35,640 nucleotides of DNA, taken from positions 1 to 35,640 of the forward strand of contig JAISZL010000095.1 of NCBI GenBank assembly GCA_031269245.1, read 5' to 3'. The stretch's first letter is position 1; every line of letters begins with the position of its first letter. The position numbers and the translations under genes were made by a program. This stretch comes from Synergistaceae bacterium (GTDB taxonomy: Bacteria; Synergistota; Synergistia; Synergistales; Synergistaceae). Below are positions 8,074 through 15,644 of the stretch, piece by piece. The notes beneath the pieces were generated by a model. That model saw only the letters and a list, made by a program, of their open reading frames with translations. It was not told the DNA's origin and ran no database searches.

Positions 8074-8988
8074 TTACTTCTTGCTGTAAGCGCTGTACTT
8101 ATCGAGCGTGTCGCCCACTCCGGCGAAATCCGGATGCGATGCGCCGCGATTCTTGTAGGTCCACGCGAAATTGCTGGTGACGGCTTCTTTGCGAATCTGA
8201 TCGACGATCTGCGGGTAGATATCCGCCTTTATCATCCAGGGAAGCCCCATCGGCGCTTCGCAGATAATCGTGCCGTCGGGGTTCAGTATCATGCTGCGGC
8301 CGAAATATGAGTACCCCTCGTCGATGCCAACGGAGTTCGCCGTGACGACATATACCTGATTGCAATACGCGCCCGCCTTGTTGGTGATCTCCCAAGCGCG
8401 GTCCCACGGGGCCATGTAGTGCGACACGCGGATTATCACGTTTGCCCCGTTGACGGCGGCTTCGCGCCAGATTTCAGGATAGTCCCCATCCGCGCAGATG
8501 ATGGTCGCCAACTTGGAGCCCTTGGGCCCGTCCACCACCTTGCACTCCCAGCCGGGATGGGATGCCTCGCCAGGGATCCAGGGGTTCATTTTGACGTACT
8601 TGTGGATCAGCTCGCCCCTGTCGTTGACAATTATGGCCGTATTGCAGCCCTTGCGGCCATCGACGTCGCGCACGAGCGGGTTGAATACGCCAAATATCCC
8701 GAGCTCCTTGCACTTGTCCTTCAGCCTCTGGATTTCGGGGCCGTTGAGGTCAACGAGAACGTCGTTCCATATTGGCCCGAATCCCTGCAAGCCGCACTCA
8801 GGGCTCACGAAAAGATCCAGCCCGGGGAAACCGAACGAAGCCTTGTCCATCCAATCTATGATCTGGTCGATATTTTTATTGACATCCTCCATCGTCTGCG
8901 CGCTGATCGGTGGAACCTGAACGCAAACAACGCTCATGGCCTCGACCTCGAATTTTCCGCTCATTGCATGAGTACTTCCGATATTCAT
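8074..8988 (-). CDS. Aliphatic amidase / formamidase (AmiE/AmiF family, nitrilase superfamily)
   Basis: Hydrolyses short amides to ammonia and the acid. The 304-residue protein has the full nitrilase-superfamily set: Glu in FVSPECG, Lys in KYVKMNPW, Cys in IICADGDYPEIWREA, and the extra Glu of PWIPGEASHPG that marks the AmiE/AmiF branch. SYFGRSMILNPDGTIICEA also matches that branch. It lacks most of the C-terminal tail of the 340-residue AmiE enzymes. The ATG at 8988 is chosen because GAGGAGG lies eight bases ahead; an in-frame ATG 11 codons earlier has no such site. The AmiS-type channel gene upstream supports amide use. Whether formamide, acetamide or propionamide is the substrate cannot be told. 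Confidence 0.9.
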   Translation of the reverse strand: MNIGSTHAMSGKFEVEAMSVVCVQVPPISAQTMEDVNKNIDQIIDWMDKASFGFPGLDLFVSPECGLQGFGPIWNDVLVDLNGPEIQRLKDKCKELGIFGVFNPLVRDVDGRKGCNTAIIVNDRGELIHKYVKMNPWIPGEASHPGWECKVVDGPKGSKLATIICADGDYPEIWREAAVNGANVIIRVSHYMAPWDRAWEITNKAGAYCNQVYVVTANSVGIDEGYSYFGRSMILNPDGTIICEAPMGLPWMIKADIYPQIVDQIRKEAVTSNFAWTYKNRGASHPDFAGVGDTLDKYSAYSKK

Positions 8989-9052
8989 CAGACAAACCTC
9001 CTCAATTTTGTTGAAATTCACATGTGCCGCTTACGACGTTGCGGGACTTGCT

Positions 9053-9099
9053 AAAAAAACAGGATCAGCCGCATTCGATCACCACCCTTTCGCGTCCTG
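9053..9099 (-). terminator. Possible weak attenuating hairpin between channel and amidase genes
   Basis: On the minus strand CAGGA (9099-9095) can pair with TCCTG (9064-9060), and a run of seven T (9059-9053) follows at once. The stem is short and the loop is about 30 bases. It could lower transcription from the channel gene into the amidase gene without stopping it. Confidence 0.3.
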
Positions 9100-9633
9100 T
9101 CACCACCAACCGTTGAGCATGTAAAGCGATGGTATCCATAAGGTGAAGATGAAACCGATCACCATCGAGGCGACCGTGACTCTGCCAAACAACTTGCCGC
9201 TCCCTCTCCGCAGGGCCATGGAGTACCAGAAGAGCGCCCACAGCCAGCCCCACCAGATCCATATGAGGACCAGCGGTATATCGCCGGTCAAATACGTCTG
9301 ATAGGCCGGCAGGGGGATGTTGATGACCACGAACAGGCACCACCATCCCACGACGCGCCCGTCGAAGTCTTTAATCCTCTGAAGGCCGAGGAAAACGTAG
9401 GTCATCGCGAACAGCGTCACCTGGGCCGCCCACCACAGTGCCGGGGTCGGATAAACGGCGGACGTAGGACCGACCCACTCCTTCACCATACCAGCCAGTA
9501 TGACGAACAGCAGCATGAGACCAAATATCAGGTTGAACCAGCCATTCTCCCGCTGTTCACACTTTCCGCACGCAAAGGCGATGTTCACGACGAACATCGC
9601 GGCAACTATGAAGCAAACAAAACCTAATATCAC
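9100..9633 (-). CDS. amiS: AmiS/UreI-family amide or urea channel, copy 1
   Basis: A six-helix inner-membrane channel of the AmiS/UreI family, which passes small amides or urea. Family signatures: a WAAQVTLFAMTYVFLGLQRIKDFDGRVVGWWCLFVVIN-like block, IWIWWGWLWALFWYS, and GKLFGRVTVASMV before the last helix FTLWIPSLYMLNGWW. The cytoplasmic or periplasmic turn CGKCEQRENGW has a CxxC pair. I use the GTG at 9633 because a GAGGTG lies eight bases ahead; a GTG three codons earlier is possible. It sits directly upstream of the amidase gene. About nine in ten residues match copy 2 (roughly 17 differences by eye). It has its own promoter and a leader of about 310 bases. Confidence 0.88.
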   Translation of the reverse strand: MILGFVCFIVAAMFVVNIAFACGKCEQRENGWFNLIFGLMLLFVILAGMVKEWVGPTSAVYPTPALWWAAQVTLFAMTYVFLGLQRIKDFDGRVVGWWCLFVVINIPLPAYQTYLTGDIPLVLIWIWWGWLWALFWYSMALRRGSGKLFGRVTVASMVIGFIFTLWIPSLYMLNGWW

Positions 9634-9809
9634 GACCAACACCTCACGTTCAAGTATGTTAAATACGCGCTTTGGTTAAGTAAAACAGTAACACTTGATC
9701 ATGATAAGCAAGAGGTTTTCGAATATACCACGCCCCTTCCCGCATATTTTCCGCCCCAGGGCACGAAAACAGACCAACGGCGGCATGGTACGGACAACGC
9801 TCCAAACAA

Positions 9810-9851
9810 AACGAGGCCAACGCGACACGAACTTGTCGCATTGGCCTCGTT
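9810..9851 (-). terminator. 18-bp hairpin terminator inside the leader of AmiS copy 1
   Basis: AACGAGGCCAACGCGACA (9810-9827) pairs with 9834-9851 along 18 positions with a single G-T pair and a six-base loop. On the minus strand the stem ends in CGTTTTGTTTGG, giving a U-rich tail. It lies after the promoter at 9952-9992 and before the AmiS copy 1 start, so it may act as an attenuator for that gene as well as ending transcripts that read through from copy 2. Confidence 0.7.
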
Positions 9852-9951
9852 GCCATTACATACCCTATCGTATGCGTTTATATGAGTTTTAGATAAACAC
9901 CTACGCAAAAACCTCGCTTGATAATATAAAGCATATCCGAACCCGCAAGTT

Positions 9952-9992
9952 ATTATACATAACAGTCATAGAATGTCAACGTTCATGCTGAC
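9952..9992 (-). promoter_or_regulatory. Promoter with overlapping inverted repeat ahead of AmiS copy 1
   Basis: On the minus strand TTGACA (9979-9974) and TATAAT (9957-9952) are separated by 16 bases. An imperfect repeat GTCAGC-N6-GTTGAC (9992-9975) overlaps the -35 box. Nearly the same block stands ahead of copy 2, so it was duplicated with the gene. The repeat could be an operator for a repressor; this is inferred from its position. Confidence 0.8.
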
Positions 9993-10028
9993 GAGATTAA
10001 GAGCGAGAGTTTCCCGATTCGCGTCCTG

Positions 10029-10562
10029 TCACCACCAACCGTTGAGCATGTAAAGCGATGGTATCCATAAGGTGAAGAAGAAAGCGATCACCATCGAGGC
10101 GACCGTGACTCTGCCAAACAACTTGCTGGTCCCCCTCTGCAAGGCCAAGGAGTACCAGAAGAGCGCCCACAGCCAGCCCCACCAGATCCATATGAGGACC
10201 AGCGGTATATCGCCGGTCAAATACGTCTGATAGGCCGGAAGGGGAATGTTGATGAGCACAAACAGGCACCACCATCCCACGGCGCGCCCGTCGAAATCTT
10301 TGATCCTCTGCAGCCCAAGGAAAACGTAGGTCATCGCGAACAGCGTCACCTGGGCCGCCCACCACAGGACTGGGGTCGGATAGGCGGCGGACGTCGGGCC
10401 GAGCCACTCCTTCACCATACCAGCCAATATGACGAACAGCAATATGAAGCCAAATATCAGATTGAACCAGCCATTCTCCCGCTGTTCACACTTTCCGCAC
10501 GCAAAGGCAATGTTCACGACGAATATAGCTGCGATGATGAAGCAAATAAAACCTAATATCAT
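10029..10562 (-). CDS. amiS: AmiS/UreI-family amide or urea channel, copy 2
   Basis: The second of two tandem six-helix channels, with the same family signatures as copy 1 (CGKCEQRENGW turn, IWIWWGWLWALFWYS, FTLWIPSLYMLNGWW). The ATG at 10562 is chosen because AGGAGG lies eight bases ahead; a GTG nine bases earlier overlaps that site and is less likely. Most differences from copy 1 are conservative (Val/Ile/Leu/Met), plus a few in the RRGSGKL turn (QRGTSKL here). The coding similarity ends a few bases past the stop (CGTCCTGTCACC shared). Its leader is only about 55 bases, unlike copy 1. It is first in the amide locus. Confidence 0.88.
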   Translation of the reverse strand: MILGFICFIIAAIFVVNIAFACGKCEQRENGWFNLIFGFILLFVILAGMVKEWLGPTSAAYPTPVLWWAAQVTLFAMTYVFLGLQRIKDFDGRAVGWWCLFVLINIPLPAYQTYLTGDIPLVLIWIWWGWLWALFWYSLALQRGTSKLFGRVTVASMVIAFFFTLWIPSLYMLNGWW

Positions 10563-10625
10563 GACCAACACCTCCTATTTAAGTATGTTCAACCAAAGGA
10601 AACCTGCGGGTTAGACCTATAATTT

Positions 10626-10667
10626 ATTATACATAACAATCATTAGGATGTCAACGTTCATGTTGAC
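10626..10667 (-). promoter_or_regulatory. Consensus sigma-70 promoter and operator-like palindrome for AmiS copy 2
   Basis: On the minus strand TTGACA (10654-10649) and TATAAT (10631-10626) are both perfect and 17 bases apart. A perfect inverted repeat GTCAAC-N6-GTTGAC (10650-10667) covers the -35 box. A promoter this strong usually needs repression, so the palindrome is a good operator candidate. No regulator gene is seen nearby. Confidence 0.88.
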
Positions 10668-10800
10668 GAGATAGGACTGTGTTTTTACAGGATTTTTTAC
10701 CGCGGTTCTGTATTTTTTACAACTTCGTTACAATTTTTGACGCCGCGGTGACAACGCGCGCCGCCGTTTGAGCTATCATTGACCGCGGGAGGTGACAGAT

Positions 10801-13788
10801 ATGTCACGATCAATGAGATTTATAACGATATGCGCGATGATCGCGGCGGGGCTTCTGGCCGCGCCGCGCGCGCCGCGGCGAGCGCTCTGCGCCGAGGCGG
10901 AGACTGGCGGGACTATCCCGGAGACGCGCCTTGCGGTGAGCGGCGCCGAACGCCCGATAGAGCTGCGCGGACTCGACATAGCGTGCGACATCGCGGGCTC
11001 CACGGCGGCCACCACTGTGGAGATGGAGTTCTTCAATCCCAACGGCCGGGTCCTGGAGGGCGAACTGCGGTTCCCGCTGCTGGACGGGCAGACCGTCACG
11101 GGCTTCGCCCTGTCGACGGGCGAGGGCAGGAAGATGACGATGCGCGCCGCCGTGCCGGTTGACAAGGCCAAGGGGAGGGAGACCTTCGAGTCGGTCATAA
11201 GGAGGAGGGTGGACCCGGCGCTCCTCGAGGTCACGCAGGGCGGCAACTTCAAGCTGAGGGTGTACCCGCTGAACCCCGGCCAGAGCCGAGTGGTGCGAGT
11301 GACGTACAACGAGCGGCTCGCGGATGACGGCGGAGCGTCGGTGTACAGGCTGCCCCTCTCGTATGCTGACAGGGCCGCCAGGTTCAGCCTGACGGTGCGC
11401 GCCTATGGCGCGAAGGGGGCGCCCAGGGTTCTGAGCGGCGCGCCGTCTGGCATCGCGCTTGATTTCAGTGAAACCGGCGACGGAGGCGTGTTCACGGCCA
11501 GTGCGTCCACCGGGGATATAAGGCTGAGCCGGAGCGTGTTGGCGCTCTCCGTGCCGAGAGGGGGCGATGCCGTCCATCTTGGCCTCTGGGACGGCAGGGC
11601 GTACTTCCTGGCCGAGGTGTCGTCCGGCCCCGCCCCGGAGGAGGGAGTCTCCCGCGCTTGCCCGGGCAGGCTCTCGATCCTGTGGGACGCGTCGATGTCC
11701 GGTTCGAGGCGCGACCACGGGAGGGAGTTGGCGTTTCTGGACGAGTTCTTCAGCGGCGCGGCGGAGGAGCGGGAGATCGAGGTGTCGCTTCAGGTCGTGA
11801 GGGACGCGGCGGACGAGTCCAAAAAATTCACAATCCGGCGCGGCGACTGGGGGGAGCTCAGGGCGCGGCTCGAGTCCATGACGTATGACGGAGCTACGAA
11901 CCTCGGCGCGTTCGACACCGGGGATGGCGCCGACATGTATTTCCTCTTCTCCGACGGGCTTGACAACTACAGCGAAGCCCCGCTGGACGGCGCCGGCTCC
12001 CCGCTGTTCGCGTTCATCTCCGCTCCGGGCGCGCACGCGCCGAGGCTCGCCTCCTTGGCGGAGCGCTCCGGCGGCGCGCTGGTCGACCTCACGGCGCTGG
12101 ACGCGGCGGCCGCCCGGTCAGCGGTGACGAAAATCCAGCCGCGCATCGTCTCCTTTGGCGGGCGGGGCATATCGGACGTCCTCTGGAGCTCGCGCGGCGC
12201 GCGTCCGTCGGCGTTCTTCGTCGCCGGCAGGCTGGAGGGGGACGCGAGCGGGGTCCGGGACGTCCGGGCGGTCTTCGAGGATTCGCGCGGGCGCAGGGTG
12301 GAGCGGGACCTCACACTCATGTTCGCGCGGGCCGCGGAGGGAGAGCGCTTCAGCGGGGCGCCCTTCATATGGGCGTCGATGAAGGTGGAGTCGCTGGATG
12401 CCGAGTATGACCTGAACAGGGGCGAGATTCGCCGCATAGGCAGGGAGTTTCGCATAGCGACGCGCGAGACGTCGCTCATCGTGCTTGACGAGGCGGAGGA
12501 CTACATCCGCTACGACATAGAGCCTCCCGCCGAGCTCAAGGACGAGTACGACCGCGCGCGGGCGCGGATGGGCGAGTCGCGGCAGACGGGCGAGCGGAAC
12601 AAGATGGAGAGGGTTTTGGCCAAGTGGAACGCGCGCGAGGAGTGGTGGAAGCGAGACTTCCCGAAGGGAGGCCTACTGCCCCCAAAGGATCGTCCTAAGG
12701 CGCTGCCGCGGGACGGAGGCGGTGAACGCCGCGCGAATATTGCGGCGGCCCCCGAAACGATGGCGTCCGTCAACCAGAGCTACGCCGCCGCTCGGTCCGG
12801 CACGCCGCAGGCTATGGCCGCGGACGTCATGAGCGAGGCCGCGCCCGCGGGGAAGCCCGGCGGCGACTTCGGAAGCGCCGCTATAAACATCGCCCTGCGC
12901 CCATGGACTCCTGACGCGCCGTACATCAGGAGGCTCAAGGACGCGCGGGACGAGGACATGTACCGTGTATACCTGGACGAGCGCCCCGACTACGAGAACA
13001 GCGCCGCGTTCTTCCTCGACGTCTCCCGCCAGCTGGCCGAGCGGGGCCGGGAGGAGCTGTCCCTGCGCGTGCTCTCGAACCTGGCCGAGATGAACCTGGA
13101 GAGCCGCGTCATCCTGCGGATGCTCGGCTATCGGCTCATGGAGGCCGGCAGGGCCCGGCAGGCCGTCGTGATTTTTAAACGCGTCCTCGCGATCGGCGAG
13201 GAGGAGCCGCAGTCGTACAGGGACCTGGGCTTGGCACACGAGGCCGCCGGCGACCGTCAAATGGCGGTAGACAGGCTGTACGACGTGGTGGAGCGAAATT
13301 TCACGCGCTCCTTCCCCGGCATAGAAGTGATCGCTCTGACGGAGCTCAACGCGATCGTCGGCGCGGCGCCGGCCAAGCTGGACGTCAGCAGGGTGGACCA
13401 GCGCTTCCTCTCGAACCGCTCCCTGGATCTGCGAGTCGTGCTGACGTGGGACTCCGACAACACCGACATAGACCTGCACGTCATAGACCCGAACGGCGAG
13501 GAGACGTTCTACGGCTCGCCGATTAGCTGCCAGGGCGGCAGAATAACGCCGGACAACACGGCGGGCTACGGGCCGGAGGAGTTCTCGCTAAAGATCGCGA
13601 AACCCGGTAAATACCGCGTCGAGGTGAACTTCTACGGGCACACCCAGCAGATAATATCGGACGCCACGACGATACAGCTAGACTTTTACACGCGCTACGG
13701 GACGCCGGGCGTCCGAGGGCAGTCGGTCTCCATGAGGCTCAAGGAGGCCAAGGCTAGGATATTCGTCGGCGAGTTTGACGTGGAATGA
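10801..13788 (+). CDS. Exported VIT-VWA-TPR-DUF2135 protein
   Basis: A 995-residue exported protein. In order: a signal peptide (about 1-32, MRFITICAMIAAGLLAAP...); a VIT domain (about 35-170, with VEMEFFNPNGRVLEGELRFPLL and FKLRVYPLNPGQSRVVRVTY); a VWA domain (about 290-440) with an intact metal site (D-A-S-M-S, TNLGAFDTG, LFSDGLDN); a low-complexity linker; TPR-like helices (about 720-830, FLDVSRQLAERGREELSLRVLSNLAEM); and a C-terminal DUF2135 domain (about 875-965, VVLTWDSDNTDIDLHVIDPNGEE). The ATG at 10801 is favoured by GGGAGGTGA just ahead. Proteins of this layout resemble inter-alpha-trypsin inhibitor heavy chains and are thought to be adhesive or scaffold-like; the ligand is unknown. 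It probably acts in the periplasm or at the surface. Confidence 0.88.
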   Translation: MSRSMRFITICAMIAAGLLAAPRAPRRALCAEAETGGTIPETRLAVSGAERPIELRGLDIACDIAGSTAATTVEMEFFNPNGRVLEGELRFPLLDGQTVTGFALSTGEGRKMTMRAAVPVDKAKGRETFESVIRRRVDPALLEVTQGGNFKLRVYPLNPGQSRVVRVTYNERLADDGGASVYRLPLSYADRAARFSLTVRAYGAKGAPRVLSGAPSGIALDFSETGDGGVFTASASTGDIRLSRSVLALSVPRGGDAVHLGLWDGRAYFLAEVSSGPAPEEGVSRACPGRLSILWDASMSGSRRDHGRELAFLDEFFSGAAEEREIEVSLQVVRDAADESKKFTIRRGDWGELRARLESMTYDGATNLGAFDTGDGADMYFLFSDGLDNYSEAPLDGAGSPLFAFISAPGAHAPRLASLAERSGGALVDLTALDAAAARSAVTKIQPRIVSFGGRGISDVLWSSRGARPSAFFVAGRLEGDASGVRDVRAVFEDSRGRRVERDLTLMFARAAEGERFSGAPFIWASMKVESLDAEYDLNRGEIRRIGREFRIATRETSLIVLDEAEDYIRYDIEPPAELKDEYDRARARMGESRQTGERNKMERVLAKWNAREEWWKRDFPKGGLLPPKDRPKALPRDGGGERRANIAAAPETMASVNQSYAAARSGTPQAMAADVMSEAAPAGKPGGDFGSAAINIALRPWTPDAPYIRRLKDARDEDMYRVYLDERPDYENSAAFFLDVSRQLAERGREELSLRVLSNLAEMNLESRVILRMLGYRLMEAGRARQAVVIFKRVLAIGEEEPQSYRDLGLAHEAAGDRQMAVDRLYDVVERNFTRSFPGIEVIALTELNAIVGAAPAKLDVSRVDQRFLSNRSLDLRVVLTWDSDNTDIDLHVIDPNGEETFYGSPISCQGGRITPDNTAGYGPEEFSLKIAKPGKYRVEVNFYGHTQQIISDATTIQLDFYTRYGTPGVRGQSVSMRLKEAKARIFVGEFDVE

Positions 13789-13868
13789 GCCGGAGGATCG
13801 AAACCGCGTGCGCTGCCCGGGCGGGGCGAACGGCGCCGAAAAAATGTATCGCCGGGTCAAGGAGAATC

Positions 13869-13895
13869 GAGTCCCCTCGTGGGGTGCGGGGACTC
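13869..13895 (+). other. Inverted repeat between two plus-strand genes
   Basis: GAGTCCCC (13869-13876) pairs perfectly with GGGGACTC (13888-13895) around an 11-base loop. It has no T run after it, so it is not a clear terminator. It lies between the end of the VIT-VWA gene and the preferred start of the radical SAM gene. Confidence 0.4.
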
Positions 13896-13909
13896 GCCCT
13901 GAGGGAAGC

Positions 13910-15622
13910 GTGAGAGCCATCATAATCGACGGCTACGTCGACGAGCCGGCCTGCTTCGGAGTGCCGCCCTACGTGTCGCCGTATGTGAGGTACTGCGCGG
14001 GGGTGCTGCTCTCCCGAGGGTACGATGTGGACTACGTAACGTGCGACCAGTGGCGCGGCGCGCGGCGCGAAACGGACGAGACGATCGCGTCGAGCGGTAT
14101 CGCGGTGGTCATAACGGGCCTAACGGTGCCCGGCAGGTATCGCGGCGGCTCCCCCCTCACCTTGCGCGAGCTCACAAGCATAGCGGGGATGAGGAGGAAG
14201 GGAGTCCTGATGGTTGGCGGCCCCATCCACAACGGGTACGCACTGCGCGGCGGGGTGCGGGCCAGGAGGGTGCGGATTGATGGGGTGGACTGCGTGGCGG
14301 CTGGCGACCCGGAGGCGACGCTCGACACATACTGCGCGACCGGGGAGTGGGTGGACAGCGCCGTGAGGCGGTACGATTGGCTCGATGGGCCGAGGGGCAT
14401 AGCGCCGCTCGGCGCCGGGATCTTGAAGTGCCATCCGTCTTATCCCGACGTGATCGCTGAGATGGAGCTGTCGAGGGGGTGCGACAGGGTGGCCAGCTCC
14501 CGCGGCAGATGCGTTTTTTGCGCCGAGGGCAGCGGGGTTGGGTACGAGGAGCGCGGAGCAGAGGGAGCGGCTCGAGAGGCGGAGGCCGTCGCCGCAGCCG
14601 GGGTGAGCGCATTCAGGCTTGGCAGGGCTGCCAACATATTGGCCTACGGGGGGGAGATGGAGAGGGGGGTGGGGTTCCGGCCTAACGCGTCGAGAATAGA
14701 GGAGCTTTACTCCGGCATCAGACGCGCCGCCCCAAGCCTCAAGGTGCTTCACGCGGACAACTGCAACCCAGCGTCCATCGCCGGGTTCCCCGACGAGTCC
14801 GGCGCGTGCCTCAATGTAATAGCCCGCCTCAACACGGAGGGCGACGGCCTGTCGCTTGGCCTGGAGAACCTCGACCCGGAGGTCTGGAGGGCTAATGGCC
14901 TCAAGGTCTCGATGAAGGAGGCGCTCCTGGCGGTTCGCGTCATAAACGAGGCGGGAGGGGCTCGGAGGACGCCGCGCTCGCTCCCCTCGCTGTTGCCTGG
15001 ACTGAACTTTCTGTTCGGTCTCGCGGGGGAGTCCGGTCAGGGTCTCGAGTGGAACACGAAATTTTTGGAGACGCTGCTCGACGAGGGGTTGGCCGTCCGC
15101 CGCATCAACATCAGGCGCGCCATCGTGTTCCCGGGGAGCGGTCTCGAAAGGGCGCTCGAGTCCAATGCGCCGCGCCTGAGGGAACGCGACTACTCGCGGT
15201 GGAGGAGATGGGTGCGTGAGGTCGTGGACCCGGCGATGCTGGAGCGAGTGGCCCCGGACGGGACGATATTGCGCGACGTGATTGCCGAGAGCAGGGTGGG
15301 CAGCGTCGTTTTTGGCAGACAGCTCGGGAGCTATCCGCCGCTCGTCGGCATAGTGTCCGGGTCGCTAGGTGTGCGGGAGAGGACGGATGTGACAGTGACG
15401 GGAAGAGGCGGCAGATCGCTCACCGCCGTCCGCAGGCCGCTCGACATAAACGCGGCCACCGCGGCGGAGCTGATGGCACTGCCGGAGATAGGCAGGGCGC
15501 GGGCCGAATTTCTGATGTCGCGCGCGCCATACGCGTCGGCTGACGAGGTAAAAAAAACGCTCTCCGAGATGGACTCGCCCGGGATAGCCGAGAGACTCGC
15601 CAAATATTTCGAGCGCGCGTGA
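13910..15622 (+). CDS. Radical SAM protein with Cx9CxxC motif and C-terminal helix-hairpin-helix
   Basis: A radical SAM enzyme of an uncharacterised family (MJ1155-like in layout). Seen: an N-terminal Rossmann-like part beginning RAIIIDGYVDEPACFGVPPY; a cluster motif Cys191-x9-Cys201-x2-Cys204 within SRGC...RCVFC instead of the usual CxxxCxxC; a TIM-barrel body with LGLENLDPEVWRANGLKVSM and NFLFGLAGES; and a ComEA-like helix-hairpin-helix (about 510-560, DINAATAAELMALPEIGRARAEFL). The GTG at 13910 is chosen because GAGGGA precedes it and the family begins here; longer starts (ATG 13844, TTG 13775 inside the previous gene) are less likely. The substrate is unknown; the last domain suggests a nucleic acid. 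Confidence 0.85.
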   Translation: MRAIIIDGYVDEPACFGVPPYVSPYVRYCAGVLLSRGYDVDYVTCDQWRGARRETDETIASSGIAVVITGLTVPGRYRGGSPLTLRELTSIAGMRRKGVLMVGGPIHNGYALRGGVRARRVRIDGVDCVAAGDPEATLDTYCATGEWVDSAVRRYDWLDGPRGIAPLGAGILKCHPSYPDVIAEMELSRGCDRVASSRGRCVFCAEGSGVGYEERGAEGAAREAEAVAAAGVSAFRLGRAANILAYGGEMERGVGFRPNASRIEELYSGIRRAAPSLKVLHADNCNPASIAGFPDESGACLNVIARLNTEGDGLSLGLENLDPEVWRANGLKVSMKEALLAVRVINEAGGARRTPRSLPSLLPGLNFLFGLAGESGQGLEWNTKFLETLLDEGLAVRRINIRRAIVFPGSGLERALESNAPRLRERDYSRWRRWVREVVDPAMLERVAPDGTILRDVIAESRVGSVVFGRQLGSYPPLVGIVSGSLGVRERTDVTVTGRGGRSLTAVRRPLDINAATAAELMALPEIGRARAEFLMSRAPYASADEVKKTLSEMDSPGIAERLAKYFERA

Positions 15623-15644
15623 GCTTGTCAGTGCCCCTTGTGCC

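Larger units (their letters stand above)
9100..10571 (-). repeat. Tandem direct duplication of the channel gene
   Basis: Two copies (9100-9642 and 10029-10571) are closely alike in DNA, including a short 3' flank, the last bases of the leader and the promoter-operator block (9952-9992 and 10626-10667). The copies differ in leader length by about 250 bases, so either copy 1 gained or copy 2 lost a segment after duplication. Confidence 0.85.

Noticed and set aside
9643-9951. Guanidine (ykkC-type) riboswitch in the AmiS leader
   Set aside because: The amide/urea context invited it, but I could not find the conserved ykkC core or the ACGR loops of the mini-ykkC form.
13775-13909. Longer N-terminus of the radical SAM protein from TTG 13775
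   Set aside because: It would begin inside the previous gene and add 45 residues that do not match the family. The GTG at 13910 has a good ribosome site.
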